This document shows positions 23,389-35,367 of a stretch of 60,000 nucleotides of DNA, one piece after another. Position numbers and translations under genes: made by a program. The DNA is from Polytrichum commune. Its lineage: Eukaryota; Streptophyta; Polytrichopsida; Polytrichales; Polytrichaceae. Positions within the stretch are counted from its first letter, which is position 1. The number at the start of each line of letters is the position of its first letter. The notes below the pieces were generated by a model that was not told the DNA's origin, made no database searches, and worked only from the letters and a program-made list of their open reading frames with translations. The stretch covers positions 18,279,501-18,339,500 of the forward strand of contig OX485805.1 of the NCBI GenBank assembly GCA_950295325.1. The letters are read 5' to 3'.

Positions 23389-24159
23389 TAATACTTGGGA
23401 TTTTTTCTAATTAACTGTAGTTGTTCCCTAAAATATATTGAAAAAGGCAGTTGTCCAAGGTCTGAAATACAAGATGACACACTAAATTTTTTATGTAAGC
23501 ACAATTAGTAAATCTATATAAGGAACGGTGTCCATGAGATTGTTGTTGGCCATAATAAGTCAAAATCCTAGTGATCTTCCTGTTTTTCTTTAGAATTTGA
23601 GGTATACTGAAGGTTGATAGCAAGTTGGACAAAAACAAATTTCAAACTAGTCAAGCCTGATTTTTGGAAATTATTGGGTTAGATGACTTAAATAAAAGAA
23701 ATGATAATAATCAATATTTCTAACTTTTAGGATATTTTCCAATCTTCTCTAGGCGATCTCTCTCAACTTGGGCATTCAAAACTCCAATAACATGTGCAAC
23801 GTTCAATAATCTCTCATCCTTGTCAACAGGATGGAACATATGATTGATTTGCCTTTGGCCCTAGGGCCATGATTGCAAATTCTCAAACAACTTCTACCGC
23901 GCATGAGCACAAAACATTGTTCACAACCCTAATAAGCACACTAAGATGGCTTAACCTAAACCCTTAAGGTTAAGTATTGCATACTTAGCTACATGAATAA
24001 ATGAAAAATAAGTCTCAATACCTGGATTTGTATGTAGGATATGCTATGGACCTAAATGTATAAATTTACATATACAAATTTGCCTAATTTTTCATAAGTG
24101 TTTTTATAGACCACCTAAACCCTTTTTTATATATTAATTAATTATTGGCAACATCTACC

Positions 24160-24300
24160 CAACATGCTATCAACCTTTGGCATTCCATAGATTTCTCTAA
24201 TATGATCGGTGATTTTCATGAAGTCTTGAACTTCGATTGGTTGTTTCTCAAAGTCAACCGGTTCATTTGTTACTAGTAATCGGTCCTCCTTGTTCATTGA
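24160..24300 (+). repeat. Family B repeat, partial
   Basis: Matches family B (CATAGATTTCTCTAATATGATCGGTGA, GAAGTCTTGAACTTC, CAACCGGTTCATTTGT). The left part is degraded. Confidence 0.65.
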
Positions 24301-24544
24301 TGAGGAGCATGAGGGTTAAGTTTGCAATTTTTGGAGTGAAGGTGCATCATTTATGGATTCTTGAAGGGGACGTCGTAGATGACTTTAGATACTTTTCTTT
24401 TGTATGTGAACATTTTAAATATGGATATCTAGCTATACATTGGAATCCATTGGAGGTCACCACTCATGGTTCGTAATAGGTGCACATCTGTATATGGTGC
24501 GTATGGGGCTTAATGTGGCCACTCTTCTTAATTGGACACCTATA

Positions 24545-24955
24545 AGATTGAGGTATCTATAGTTCACTAGGTCCATTTAACCACTCACTGGGGTCATGTA
24601 ATGTTGACATGGATGACATCTATATTATTTAGGTGAATGGATTTAAGGTTTGTATGATGGTGGCTTGTGGTTGAGTATTTTCATAAGAGTTTTGACAATT
24701 GTCGTAGCCAAGCATTAGAATTTAGATGAGCAATTATGGGTTGACTTATAAATCAACTATGTTACCCTAACTTTACCGCATCAAAATTTGTAGCAATTCC
24801 ATATAATGATATGTGTATATATATATATTGTATTCTCCTTAGAATTTGTTCGTCTTTGCAAGAAAATAATTCCCTGCTACTACTCCTCTTGAACAAATGC
24901 AAATTCTTTTATTTTATTGGTTATAGGTGACTCAGCCTTACTTGAGTGGTTTATG
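24545..24955 (-). repeat. Family K repeat, copy 2 (reverse)
   Basis: Reverse of 16560-16960: CATTTAACCACTCACTGGGGTCATGTAATG, GACAATTGTCGTAGCCAAGCATTAG, GAGCAATTATGGGTTGAC, ATAGGTGACTC end. Confidence 0.7.
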
Positions 24956-25424
24956 GCAAGGATTGTGCCTCACTTATAAACGTTAACTCATTATATTTGT
25001 TAACAAAATCGTACTCCCCTCATATTGCTAACTAGAATGTTAACTATGTTAAATGTTAACAATAATTTACTCCCCTCTTTGTTAATTTGCCACTTATAAA
25101 TGTTAATCTACGAAATACATCCAATATTGTGTGATGACATCCATGACATTGACTCACAACCTTTCAAAATGGCAAAAGCCACCAAATTTGACTTTTCTGA
25201 TCAAATTATTCATCTAGACTATATTGATTCTTATTTTGTTTCATAAAAATAAAAGATTGATTTGATACACATATTTTATATATGATAAATTTGCAAAACT
25301 CTCCCTCCATAATTGTAATGAATTTATATTTGTTAAGCATTCAAAAAGCTCCCTTTATAACTGTTACAATGTTAACTCACTATAAAGGTTAGGAAAATTT
25401 TACTCCAGAGCCTAACATTTATAG

Positions 25425-25560
25425 AGGGTGGACTGTACGTGGTTTTGGAAGTGTCTTGGGAGGGCCTTTGGACACTTTCTTTTGGGCTCTCACAATTTCA
25501 CGGTCACCGCTCTTGGCTTGTGTGCAAAGTGGCCCTTATGTTGCAACACGTGTTGTCATC
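25425..25560 (+). mobile_element. Family F MITE, right-end fragment
   Basis: TTTTGGAAGTGTCTTGGGAGGGCC, CTTTTGGGCTCTCACAATTTC, CGCTCTTGGCTTGTGTG and AGTGGCCCTTATG match the right end of family F. Open frames here are repeat sequence. Confidence 0.75.
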
Positions 25561-26204
25561 TCTCTCACCAACACTTGGGGGAATATTACACCCACAAACT
25601 TTGCAAAGAAGTGGAGCCGGTGCCACCTAACTTGCCTACCACACTCCACGTGCCAAAGGACGTACTAGCAACAACAACACGGATGATGGATGAGATTCTT
25701 CAAAGTTGGTAAAAGAGAGGCGGTTTAGGTGTGTGGGCCTTATGTTGAAGCCTTATACTATATCGTGGCCACAAATCACTAGAGAACGTACCTAATAATG
25801 GAGACAAGTTATAATACTTGTAGAACATGAAATGCTACACGGAATCATTGAATTATGAAGAAAAAAATGTTTAAAAAAATCAAAGATCCATGTAACAAAC
25901 GTTTAAGAATACTAGGGTAGGGTTGAAGCGAAACTATAATATCTGAGCTTGAGGAAATCTTAGATCTATAGAGTTTTTCAAATGCAAGAAGACATATCGT
26001 TTTCTTGGAGTTATCTTTGAATTTTAGAGTGGAATAGAAAGGAGATTTCAGGAATCTTATTTCATTAGTTGACTTCAAAGACAATTAATCAAAAACCATC
26101 GTTGAGGTGGAGTTCAAATTTGACCAACAAAAGGCCTTGAGGGGGCTCCTTAGGCAATTTAGGGTTAACTAGATGGTTAATAGTTGAGCCATATGTGACA
26201 AGGT

Positions 26205-26760
26205 TTATAAGTAAGAACATACACCAAAAAGATAAGTGTTACGATGTGATTGGATTACGTGCTCAAAATATACACATCATCATAGGTTCAATAATAAGTA
26301 TGATTGGGAAGGCCTATGTGATCACATAAGGAGAATGAGAATCTCGGGGGGGGGGGGGCAGTGTGTTAAAAAGTTAAGGCTATAGGTGCGAACAACCACT
26401 ATTTTATAGGGGGGTATTACTTTCAATTCTCTTTTTTTTTTCACATGCTATCATTATGTAAATTTCTACTTTGGGTTAATAGAAAAATGGCTTGCATTAC
26501 TTATAATTCCAAATGACCTATTATTCCATACCCTATAGTACTTTAAAGATGTCCAGTGCCATTTTTGATACCCTATATTACTCTTAAGTCCATTTATAAT
26601 TTTTTGCCCCCATGTTTTTAAAATACCCTATCATTTGTTCGCACGTATACTGCTACTCCAACCAATGACTGCCCCCCCCCCCCCCCCGAGATGAGAATCT
26701 CCATTTTGATCCTTTGTAACTAGAAACACATAAATGCTCATGATTTGCAATTGCAATTTG
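26205..26760 (+). mobile_element. Family A MITE split by element M
   Basis: 26205-26342 (GATTGGATTACGTGCTCAAAATATA, GGTTCAATAATAAG, GGCCTATGTGATCACATAAGGAG) continues after 26698 (CTCCATTTTGATC). The intervening 26343-26690 is element M. Confidence 0.7.
26343..26690. mobile_element. Element M, hAT-like MITE with G-tract termini and 8-bp target duplication
   Basis: Starts CTC then 13 G then CAGT; ends ACTG then 16 C then GAG, so the termini are inverted repeats. Perfect flanking duplication ATGAGAAT at 26335-26342 and 26691-26698. Subterminal GTGCGAACAA (left) has its complement TTGTTCGCAC at the right. 348 bp, no coding potential. Confidence 0.8.
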
Positions 26761-26803
26761 AATGAGACAAACTATGAGCTGATCCAAAGGCCAACTTCGT
26801 TTT

Positions 26804-26879
26804 TGGAGTTGGAAGTGCCCACAATAGGATTGCATACTTTGCAAGGTACATGACTATATTGTGGGCACTTCCAACTCCA
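26804..26879. repeat. Perfect 23-bp stem hairpin
   Basis: The arm at 26804-26826 (TGGAGTTGGAAGTGCCCACA...) is exactly complementary to 26857-26879, with a 30-base loop. Could be a MITE relic or a small-RNA precursor. Confidence 0.6.
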
Positions 26880-27039
26880 TATATTTTTGGTTGTTGGATT
26901 GGATTGAAAACTATCTTATCATGTGAACGGTTGCAAGCCATGGAGATTGTCATTTCAAGTTTAAGAGTCAAAGTTGAGATGCAAAAGTTATGTGAGGCCA
27001 CGATGAAGCTTCTCTTTCTTTTCATGCGATAATACAAGC

Positions 27040-27212
27040 CTTCTCTTTAGTGTTCATTATTGAACCTATAATTGTGTTTACATTTTGAGCACAGAATCCA
27101 ATCTCATTGTAACACCTATCTTTTTGTCGTCCATTCTTAGCTACATCCTTACCATATACCACTCAAACATAGGTGTCCAATTAAGATGAGTGATTACATA
27201 AGCATGGTCTGC
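27040..27212 (-). mobile_element. Family A MITE, partial (reverse)
   Basis: TTCATTATTGAACCTATAAT, TTTTGAGCACAGAATCCAATCTC, CATATACCACTCAAACATAGG, ending ATTAAGATGAGTGATTACATA. Confidence 0.75.
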
Positions 27213-27249
27213 ATACCTTAGATATGACAACACAACTCAACTTGATTAA

Positions 27250-27640
27250 TGTAGATGTGCCTACTTTGGTTCCTTATGTTAATCAAACACCTATATTTGA
27301 GTGGTATGTAGTTAGGTGTGGCTCCAAGAACGGATACCAACAAGACATGTATAAGAAAAATTGGACTACATGCTCAAATATGATGACCAGTCTAGACTCA
27401 ATAGTCAACATAATGGGGGAGGCCTATATGACTATTTAATGAGCATGAGAATCTGCACTATGATAATGAATAAGATTTTCATATGAACTTTAAAAACTAC
27501 GAGGAAAGTGGCTACAACCTTGATTTGGGTTTGCTACCCATCTTGAACTAACGAGCATGTTGCATATCCTAAGAGAAGTGAGCTACTCGAACCAAAGTAA
27601 CTATGTAAGACCCATCTTACCTTACCTTATGTTTTTGTTA
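27250..27640 (+). mobile_element. Family A MITE, near-full copy
   Basis: GTAGATGTGCCTACTTTGG through CCTATATTTGAGTGGTATG, CTCAATAGTCAACATAATGG, TTTAATGAGCATGAGAATCTGC to GTAACTATGTAAGACCCATC. A good reference copy; it faces the reverse copy just upstream. Confidence 0.85.
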
Positions 27641-28129
27641 ACATAACTTGACTTAACCCCTAACCATATTAGGAACCCGATTTGGGCCTCTCATAAATAC
27701 GGTATTTTGAAATCATACAGCGTGAATGCATTATGATGTGACTTTTTGTTAGATAGTGAAAGCTTGTTGTCTTGCGAGCCTATTCTTCTTCTTGACACCC
27801 GAGTGTACCATCTAAGAAGAAGAAGAAGAAGAAACTGCCACTTTCAATGTTGAGAAGGGATATTATATTTAGATTGACAGGCGATTCCAATGCACCAAAG
27901 CATGGCTTCTTTTTAATTTTGTATACAAAAGCTATAAGGGTTCAAAGTTTCATTTGTAGATTACTCAAAATCCGGGGGGGGGGGTGATGTTCACATGGTG
28001 AACATTCTCATGATCAATACATACTTATTATGCAAGAATGTTATGGGTGGGGTGTTGGTTTGAGCACCCTCTACCTTACATGATTAATATGAACATCCTA
28101 TCTAAAAACGCTGAAGGGTTAATTGGTGC

Positions 28130-28550
28130 ACACTCGCTTCACACTACGCTTGAGGGACCAACAAAGTAAGCGAGTGTAAGATGGATATACCATCTACACA
28201 AGTTCCTATATGGCATCAAATAGATCATGTTTCATGGTCACTTGGAGTATCAAATTCAAAAACCACTTCCCAGAGTTAGGCCTAACACAACACCACGAGA
28301 CCATGACACTCCAAAATCTCAAAACAATTGGTTTATTCTATTTTATCATGTGTGAGGACCCCACATGAATAGAAATACATTGAAACAACATTGGGTTGAG
28401 TGCCCGGTCACATATGACTTCACACTACACTTAAGGGCCCACGACCACACTACATGATTTTGGAAGTGCCTTGGGACGGCCCTTGGACACTTTCTTTTGG
28501 GCTCTCACAATTTCATGGTCACGGCTCTTGGCTCATGTGTGAAGTGGGGG
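28130..28550 (+). mobile_element. Family F MITE (left end truncated)
   Basis: CTTCACACTACGCTTGAGGGACC, GGCATCAAATAGATCATGTTTCATGG, ACAACACCACGAGACCATGACA, CCCGGTCACATATGACTTC, CTTGGGACGGCCCTTGGACA. Forms a long inverted pair with 28925-29430. Confidence 0.85.
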
Positions 28551-28924
28551 CTAATAAGGTAATAACTTAACCTAGATAGTGTCGGTTGGCCCAATTCGAA
28601 CTTGGTAGGGTGCCTAGGCTGCCAAATATCTGGTGGCCTAGGAAGATTCCGGGCTTCACTCCACCCCCCGAGTCGGTTGAAATATGTGACAATTTTTCAA
28701 GTTGCATCGGACCTACAATGCCCTAAGTTATTGCACTTTCCCGGAGGCTACCGGGTGCATATAATAAGTATGAGTATAAAAACATACTTTATAACATTTG
28801 TTCCTCCTCAATACTGCCAATACTACCAACCTCCCTACTACAGACAACTTTTGCCGGTAACTGGCTCACAATTGCCCAACATTTTCTAAAGATTCCCGAT
28901 GTGGGGGAGGATGTTTCATGACGT
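28551..28924. other. Spacer between inverted family F copies
   Basis: About 370 bp unlike the rest of the window. It contains CCCAATTCGAACTTGG and ends CCCGATGTGGGGGAGGATG, which looks like a fragment of an LTR-type element (a purine-rich tract), but no LTR pair is seen. Confidence 0.3.
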
Positions 28925-29430
28925 AGTGCCACTTCACACACGAGCCAAGAGCCGTGACCATGAAATTGTGAGAGCCCAAAAGAAAGTGTCCAAGGGCCGT
29001 CCCAAGGCACTTCCAAAATCATGTAGTGTGGTCGTGGGCCCTTAAGTGTAGTGTGAAGTCATATGTGACCGGGCACTCAGCCCAGTGTTGGTTCAATGGA
29101 TTTCTATTCATGTGGGTCCTCACACATGATAAAATAGAATAAACCAATGGTTGTGAGCGTTCGGAGTACCATGGTCTCCCGGTTTTGTGTTCTAAGGCCT
29201 ACCTCCAAGAGGTGGTTTTCTGAAAATAATCCAAGTGACCGTAAAATGTGATCCATTTGATGCCATGTAGGAATCCATGTAGACTTTACATCCGTCTTGC
29301 ATTCACGTACTTTGTTGGTCCCTCAAGCATAGTGTGAAGCGAACTTGGACCGGCTCCACCTTTTTAAACCAATGAGAGTGCTTGAAGTGTAATGGTCACA
29401 AGCTCTCAATCTCGTGTGTGAAGTGGCCCT
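28925..29430 (-). mobile_element. Family F MITE (reverse), near-full
   Basis: Reverse complement of the 28130-28550 copy with matching order throughout, ending GTGTGTGAAGTGGCCCTTAG. The unit itself has inverted ends of the type GGGCCACTTCACACACGAG. About 500 bp. Confidence 0.85.
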
Positions 29431-29484
29431 TAGGGTTGGTCCACACGGGTCCCAAGTCCTAAGGTCCAAGTCACTTTAGATCAA

Positions 29485-30290
29485 TCCGTGCAATCTTAGC
29501 CGAGTGAGCACCAATGTAGTGAGGCGTGCACTTCATGAAGCATGTATTGGATCATTTGAGAAGTAGAAGGAGTCAATGCTTACGGTCAAGAATGTGTGTT
29601 GCAGGTTGGAAGTTGTTCAATGCCATCAAGATTGGACTATCCATGATTGGTATAGGGTAATTTTTAGTGATCAGACTAAGATCGATGGATTTCAGTATGA
29701 TGGTTGCGCTTGGTGTTGGGTGAGGGATGGAGTATCTCAATTGCAAGCTCATCGTGTGAGTCAGACACTTAAACATGAAGGTGGTGTGAATTTTTGTGTG
29801 GGATTGATTGATAGAGGGTATGGGTTACATGTGCAAGATAGAGGGGAAGATGACACAAGCTTTGAATCTTAGCATTCTTCAAGATGAAGTCATGAAGACA
29901 ATTGAATATGATCGTTTCAACCCTTCTCCTATCATATTTTGGCATGATAATGATCCTAACATATTGCAAAATAAGTCAAGCAGTGGTTGTCAATGCAGAA
30001 TTTTGATATACTTACTCGGCCTCCTCAGTCACATGACCTAAATCTAGTTGAGCATGTGTGGGCACTTGTGGAATGGAAATTAATAAGTATCCAACACTAG
30101 CTAAAGGAATACTTCAATTGTGGGAGCGTGTGCAAGCTTCTTTTCATTCCATCACTCCTAAGCAATGCCAAAAGTTCTATCATAGCATGCCCAATCATAG
30201 CCAAGTTTTTTTAGCTTCTAAAGGTGGGTGGGCAAATTATTGGTCTAAAGGTGGAGTTAGGTTACAAAATCGAGTCAATGTATATAGTTC
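29485..30290 (+). pseudogene. Tc1-like (IS630-Tc1-mariner) transposase remnant
   Basis: Decayed coding sequence in at least three frames. It reads VRRALHEA, QDWTIHDWYRVIFSDQTK, TLKHEGG, then WHDNDPN in another frame, then PPQSHDLNLVEHVW, then WERVQASFHSITP and KGGWANYW. First Asp at 29669-29671, second at 29946-29948, Glu at 30050-30052; the last two are 104 nt apart, a DD34E spacing minus one base. Early stop codons (29.49-29.57 kb) and frameshifts show it is dead. The N-terminal DNA-binding region is mostly absent. Catalytic-triad layout is that of Tc1. Confidence 0.8.
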
Positions 30291-30599
30291 TTTTGAAATC
30301 ATTGTTTCTCCATGTGTAGTTTTGCAACAGACATGAGAATTTGGAAATGATGTACTAGACTATGACTATTAACTTACATAAGTGAAGGTTTATATGTTAT
30401 TGTTTTCATTTGTTTGGTATTGTGTGTGAAATCGATGTAGTGAGTCACTGACTCAATTTTGAGAGTTAGTGTACATAAAAGCAAGCCTACTTGCTTTGCA
30501 CATATATGCACTTTGACTTCCAAGTAGTAAGTTACATGCCACTTTCCACTAGAGCTTGAGGGCCCTTGACCCATGGTATCCAAATTGTGTGATTATTTT

Positions 30600-30815
30600 C
30601 TTCTTTTCTCTTGAGTTATCATATAGGCTCTTCCAAATGTGGTTACATATGAACCTATAATGATTAACATATTATGAGTACACATCAAAATCTCATTGTG
30701 ACACGTGTCTTTTTGTTAACCGTTTTAAGTCACATTGTCAAACCTCGTCATGTACCTACCACTCAAGTATAGGTGTTTAAATAATAAAAGTGACCACATA
30801 AGGCCCACAAACCTT
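30600..30815 (-). mobile_element. Family A MITE, partial (reverse)
   Basis: TATGAACCTATAATGATTAAC, CTACCACTCAAGTATAGGTG, AAAAGTGACCACATAAGGCCCAC. Confidence 0.7.
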
Positions 30816-31214
30816 ACATAAATGCTTACTATTTCTGTTTGGAACACTTTCGTTTTGTCTATCAGACCTTCACTACTGGCACATGAGAAAATGGCCAGTC
30901 GTCATGTGTCAATGAGAGAAATATGAAGATTTCCAATGACGTAGGAAACTTCTTGGTAAATCAATTGCCTATGACTCGTACACTTGTAGTGCTTTGCCAA
31001 TGCAATAAACCGTATGTAAATCTAAACTTGATTTCACTTTCCAAAAAAAAATCACCAACATACAACAATTCTAGACTTGCATTTTAAATGTAGATATATG
31101 CTACATTTAAGAAATCTCCAACCACTTTACAATGAATGACCATTTTAAGATCACACACAACCCTGACCATACCTCAATACCCATTGAAATAAACGAATGC
31201 ATCCTACAAGCAAG

Positions 31215-31625
31215 GTATACGTGCCTAATTCACTTACCTATCTTAATCAAACACGTGGTATTTGAACGGTTTGCAAGTAGGTGTGACGCCAAGAACAAAC
31301 ACTAGAAAGACATGTGTTCGAAAGATGTTTGGTCCACGTACTCAAAATATGGTAACCATTTTGCCTCAATAACATAACTAGGGGGGGGGGACGGGGGGCT
31401 ATATGACCATTTAATGAGCACGAAAATCTTCACTCTAATGATGAATAAGGCATTCATACGAGCTCCAAAATTTATGAGGAAAGTAATTGCGGCCTCGGTT
31501 TGGATTGGCTAACCATCTCATCCCATTCGCATGTTTCATACATATCCTAAAAGAAGTGGGCTAATGTGCAAAAGGGGGATAAAAGAAAGTGACCATTTAA
31601 GACTCATCTACCTTAACTTACCAAC
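31215..31625 (+). mobile_element. Family A MITE, near-full with both ends
   Basis: Starts AAGGTATACGTGCCTAATTC and ends AGTGACCATTTAAGACTCATC then TACCTTAA; these ends are imperfect inverted repeats. Contains G-tracts of 10 and 6 in the middle. Confidence 0.85.
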
Positions 31626-31629
31626 CCGG

Positions 31630-34600
31630 CAATGTATGGTCTCTCTTTTTGAGCCAAAAGACTGAAGGAAATGCTGCTGTGAAGCATGAGTACTTAACAT
31701 GACTTAGTTGATCATTCGTACCAATTTTATGATGTCTTTTGGCCCGATTTCCATCATGGTGTTCCCCCTCGGCCGAGCCATGGAGGGAGAAGTCATGAAG
31801 ATCACGAGAGCTTCTAGACAAAAGGGATTCCCCTTTTGCATATCATATAGTTGTAATCGAGTCCAAAAACATACATGCTACATTATTATTCCATGGGCAT
31901 TGAGAACGTGAACACACTCGGGAACGTTCTAGAATCAATAATTTTATTTTAGAACGTTTTAAAGCGCTTTGAAATGTAGAAAAAATGTTGAAATTTGGAC
32001 ATGTTTCAAGACCCTGATCTCAAACTTCCATTTTTCACAAAGACTCCGTGAAAATGATGTTCTTGAACAAAGAACAATCTGAATCAACGTTTTCGACATA
32101 GAAGATGTTGTTTTGGTTATCGATGCATTTTTGCGTTTGGCAATATTTTTATTTCTTTGTTTCTTCTTGTTTTTTTCTCCTTTGCCCAAACCAAATGTGG
32201 ATTCTTTGATGATAATGTCATAAAACTATGTTGGATGGCATGCCATGGTCCCAATGTCGAGCACAAGATGTCAATCTCGGGAAGACGTAATTGGTCCAAA
32301 CAACTTTTGGTTCATGTTGGGTTTATATATGAGTCTAAGTCTATGTCTGAAGATAAATGGTGAACAATTATGCTATTGCCAACGTGTTAGTTGGGTTGGA
32401 TGTTTGGAGGTTGCGATTGGTGTAGGCCAACAATTGAGAGTTGGGTAGGGTTTGATTCATTGGTCAAATATGGCCAACTCGAGTTACATTGAATTTGAAC
32501 AAACAAGAAGAGGGTTTTGGGAGGCCAATGGGAATGGTAGCTTTGGAAACAAAGGTTTTGGCTAGTCAGGATATGTGTGGTCTCTCAAACCCAAAATGAA
32601 AAGCCAACCAACAATTTAAGCTTGAAATGTTGGCCCAGCTGAGTGAAGCAACCCCGTGAGCCAAAATTTACATTCACATCAAACGCCAGTTGACATCCTA
32701 TCTTTCTCTCTCCTGTCAACATTTGACCAATCAAAGTAACTAAACAATATTTGTAGTGATCAAAGTAACTAAACATGGCTTGCAAGCATACATGGTAATC
32801 ACACCATCATACTAGCCTCCACTTGGTAGGTGAGTGTGAAGGGACGAAAACCAACAACCTTGTATAGAAAGTGTCCAAACCATGTGGTTGCAACTTGACA
32901 ATGTCACCAAACTAACATGTGATTGCAACTTGACAGTATCAACGAACTAACATGTGACTAGAAGACATAATCCACCAAACAACCTTCCATTAGCCAAAGA
33001 AAAACACTTCTTTAGTAGGAGGAAGTTTCAACCATGTGATACATATTTCACATCATTGGCAAATAAATAATATGAAAACCCCATGTATTGTCAAACAACT
33101 TTAAGTCTAGAAATTATGATCGGTGCACTATAGAGGATATTACATGACATTTGTGCTACATGAAGTCACAAGTCACAAAGGTTATTGTGGTTAACATGGC
33201 ACACCAATTTTGATTATCAAACCAAATCACATGTGTTAACGGAGTGAGTCTCAACTTAGTTACAGCATGTGGAATACAAAATGGCAAGGGGAGGTTGTGA
33301 GGGAGGGCAATAAAGAATGGAATGGAAGTCATAATTCACTTATGGTAGATGGCAATAAAAACCATCACTTTGAGAGTTGAGTGTATTTATATACTATTTT
33401 TAGATTGATAAAGGTATACAAGTTTCTTGTTAGCAATTATACATTATTGTTACATTGATAAAGGCATACAAGTTTCTTGTTAGCAATCGAAGGGAATTTC
33501 AATGCACCAAAATCTCAAGGCAAACACATAGAAAAGTTAGGAAATGTGGTGGATTTAATCATAGGATCCAATCAATTTTGAGGAGGAAATTGTTAAGAAA
33601 TAATTTGGGCTCCTTGTTGATGAGAAATGACCATTTAAAAAACATAGGAAGGTACTCATTACCTACCGTCATGTGGGCATTAGAAAAACCACAACATACC
33701 CAAAAATGGGTCAAGTCCATACCCTATATCTTGAAGATGTTGTGTGACTAAACAACTTTGTGAAATCTCAAAAATGTAATGCATCTAGGGTTATTTTATA
33801 GATATGTGAGTCAACAGCTGTGAATACGTCAATGCGATGGAAGTGCACTTCATTGCACACAATTTGTGAAATTATTGGAAAGGCATGCACCTTGTGCATA
33901 TCGGTAGTCATTGTATTTGGTGGCCACTTCAACATTGAGGGTAACCTTCAACCATAGATGCAATGATTTGAGGTTATGATGTAAGTAATGTGCTTCATGT
34001 GGGTTTGTTCGAATTCATTGAATCTCCAAATTGTAGTGTTTATAATAACTAGGCAAGTATATCCAACATTCTCTTCGAATTGTCTTACCAACTTTTATCC
34101 CCTACGATTTGCAATGCATCGTTTGAAATCATTCATCATGTATGCTCCTTAATTGAATTCCGTGTATACAAAAGTACAAAGGATTCAAGTTTTATTGATA
34201 GATCACCAAACACCTAGAAAATCAATTCCTTTCTTTGACAACTTAAGCATGGTGGTATCCTTATTTATGTATGGATCATTGCATGGGTCATGAGGACAAA
34301 TGTCTTCAATATGATGGAAATTCAAAAGCAATACTTTAGTGGCTTCCAAAATTTCCAAAAATATTTGAAACTTCCAAGTTTATGTCAAGAGTAGGAAGGA
34401 TTTTGGGCCCTGGGTTGGGTGACTCCCATATTTTAGAAAAGTATGTGAGAGCAAATATAGGGCTCACTTTAAAGTTGAGACTTACATATTTATAAACATG
34501 TACTTGTAACAAAGCTCAAGTCATATGATAAACTCCATGATATAAATAAATTGGGGCATTTACGAATTGATCATGTTAGAGAAGTTTTGAAACTAACATA

Positions 34601-34950
34601 CCATAGGGTTTGGTAGGGTGGGGAATTAAAATACTATATTATAAGGCCCCACACTATGGATGAGCATTGTTGGATGACATATCATTGACGTCTTCTGGTA
34701 GTTGGATGTAATATGTTTGGGTTAGATGCAAGAATGGCTCCCAACGGGTTTGCATGAGCTCTTCAAAGGTTTTCTATCTGTGCAAACTGCCACCATCTTG
34801 CGAACTTTGACAAATATTGATCGTATATTATTGAAGAATGGACAATAGAAGCACGCCGCACTAGTCGCACTCCTTAGGTGCACCCATCCCAAGCTTCATC
34901 TTTCCTACTTTCGGTTTTTTGTTCAATTTTGGTAAGCATCTTGTAGTAAT
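31630..34950. other. Spacer, no recognised repeat family or gene
   Basis: AT-rich with no supported gene. Two short local duplications: TTGATAAAGG.ATACAAGTTTCTTGTTAGCAAT at about 33403-33437 and 33453-33487, and CATGTG.TTGCAACTTGACA at about 32881 and 32919. Open frames up to 98 codons have no recognisable motif. Confidence 0.4.
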
Positions 34951-34954
34951 AGTG

Positions 34955-35030
34955 TGTTTCCATATCCAAGGAGAAGTGGGGTAGTCGGGGAAAAGTAAGC
35001 ATTTAAGACCCATCACCTTATAGTTGAAGT
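34955..35030 (+). mobile_element. Family A MITE, right-end fragment
   Basis: CATATCCAAGGAGAAGTGGGGTAGTCGGGG and GCATTTAAGACCCATCACC only. Confidence 0.6.
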
Positions 35031-35367
35031 GTTGAGGGGTGTTGATAATTTCATTCTAGCCATGATCTAAGTCACTACACTAAATATTGTGTTTAGTGTC
35101 ACATAGTAATTTATGTCATTGTGGTTATTTTCCTATTGGCAATTCTTATGAACAAGTTTACAAATATTGTCATGGATGATAAAAAAATTGGATGAAATTA
35201 TTGCTAATTCTTGAAACATAGTTTGGTATATTATGCATCCTAACAACTCCATCACAAAATATTGTCATGGATTACTGAAAGTGGGATGAAAAATCACTTA
35301 GTAAGTGATAGCAAATGCAACATTGTAAATCTAGACACAATGTTGTCGCAAGGAATGACAAATAATG

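Larger units (their letters stand above)
22718..23464 (+). mobile_element. Family E hAT-like element, copy 1, carrying a nested family C element
   Basis: Terminal repeats CACACCTTGGACAA and TTGTCCAAGGTCTG (one mismatch), flanked by AAATACTT and AAATACAA (6 of 8 match), consistent with an 8-bp hAT-type target duplication. Without the 310-bp nested element it is about 435 bp, matching the 460-bp copy at 35368-35827. Contains a 43-codon frame at 23257-23388. Confidence 0.8.

Noticed and set aside
25439-29022. Similar peptides (TLSFGLSQFHGH.SWLVC) read from several family F copies
   Set aside because: They arise because the copies are related DNA; some copies have stops in this frame and differences show no coding bias by eye.
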